Of a DNA stretch of 5,372 nt, positions 5,290 through 5,372 are shown in pieces. Origin of the DNA: Nitrososphaerota archaeon (GTDB lineage: Archaea > Thermoproteota > Nitrososphaeria > Nitrososphaerales > Nitrosopumilaceae); the NCBI GenBank assembly GCA_016200035.1, contig JACQFM010000009.1:1-5372 (forward strand). The letters run 5' to 3'. The number at the start of each line of letters is the position of its first letter. Positions within the stretch are counted from its first letter, which is position 1. Under the pieces are notes generated by a model, which did no database searches, had not been told where the DNA came from, and worked only from the letters and a program-made list of their open reading frames with translations. Made by a program: the position numbers and the translations under genes.

Positions 5290-5372
5290 TTAATAGAATG
5301 GCGGAGAACGAAGCTTGCGGAATTTTTGTATCCTGTCTACACCTAACTTTGTTCCAAGACTACCTATCATCA
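5290..5372 (-). CDS. Possible C-terminal end of a minus-strand gene (partial, uncertain)
   Basis: On the minus strand a frame is open from the right edge to a TAA at 5290-5292. It encodes about 26 residues including GTKLGVDRIQKFRKLRSPPFY, a basic, plausible protein tail. The ATG at 5368-5370 may be an internal Met, since the frame is not closed upstream within the window. A plus-strand frame starting at ATG 5298 is also open to the edge, and only one of the two is likely to be real. I do not recognise either product. Confidence 0.27.
   Translation of the reverse strand, partial: MIGSLGTKLGVDRIQKFRKLRSPPFY

Noticed and set aside
5366..5372. TGATGAT on the minus strand as a C box of a guide RNA
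   Set aside because: No CTGA box or C'/D' pair follows at a suitable distance inside the window.
1..5372. CRISPR array, insertion sequence, integrase site or phage genes
   Set aside because: No regularly spaced repeats, transposase, recombinase or terminal repeats are visible on either strand.

Overview
The window looks like a piece of an archaeal chromosome, most likely from the Thaumarchaeota (Nitrososphaerota), the ammonia-oxidising archaea. The evidence is a moderately AT-rich sequence, an archaeal RNA-binding protein of the predicted exosome-subunit family (COG1325), a large geranylgeranyl-reductase-type flavoprotein of archaeal lipid synthesis, and archaeal TATA boxes placed for leaderless transcripts. 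No Shine-Dalgarno motif is clear before any gene. The clade assignment is inference from gene content and style; no marker gene fixes it.

Layout: the last 18 codons of an unidentified gene (2-58); a COG1325 RNA-binding protein (92-514); a 182-base spacer (515-696) with a GC-rich island that has the geometry of a degenerate C/D box guide RNA, an oligo-T tract and a TATA box; a geranylgeranyl reductase family protein (703-2154); a short spacer with another TATA box; a MoxR-type AAA+ ATPase (2208-3005) whose stop codon overlaps the start of a von Willebrand A (VWA) domain protein (3005-4570); an ASCH-domain protein (4668-5123); and a 249-base tail with a dyad-symmetric element and two competing edge ORFs. 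All convincing genes are on the plus strand.

Functionally the window reads as several short transcription units rather than one operon. The clearest working unit is the ATPase-VWA pair. It has the architecture of NorQ/NorD, CbbQ/CbbO and CobS/CobT, AAA+ machines in which the VWA partner presents or remodels a metalloenzyme, but the client is not encoded here. The reductase probably saturates isoprenoid chains of membrane lipids or quinones. The ASCH protein and the COG1325 protein are both likely to handle RNA or nucleosides.

Three features merit follow-up: three genes whose best start is a GTG about 26 bases after a TATA box; a perfect 11-bp stem with a 3-base loop inside the 5' part of the COG1325 gene; and the possible guide RNA in the 515-696 spacer. 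Nothing seen here is a mobile element, CRISPR array, tRNA or rRNA.
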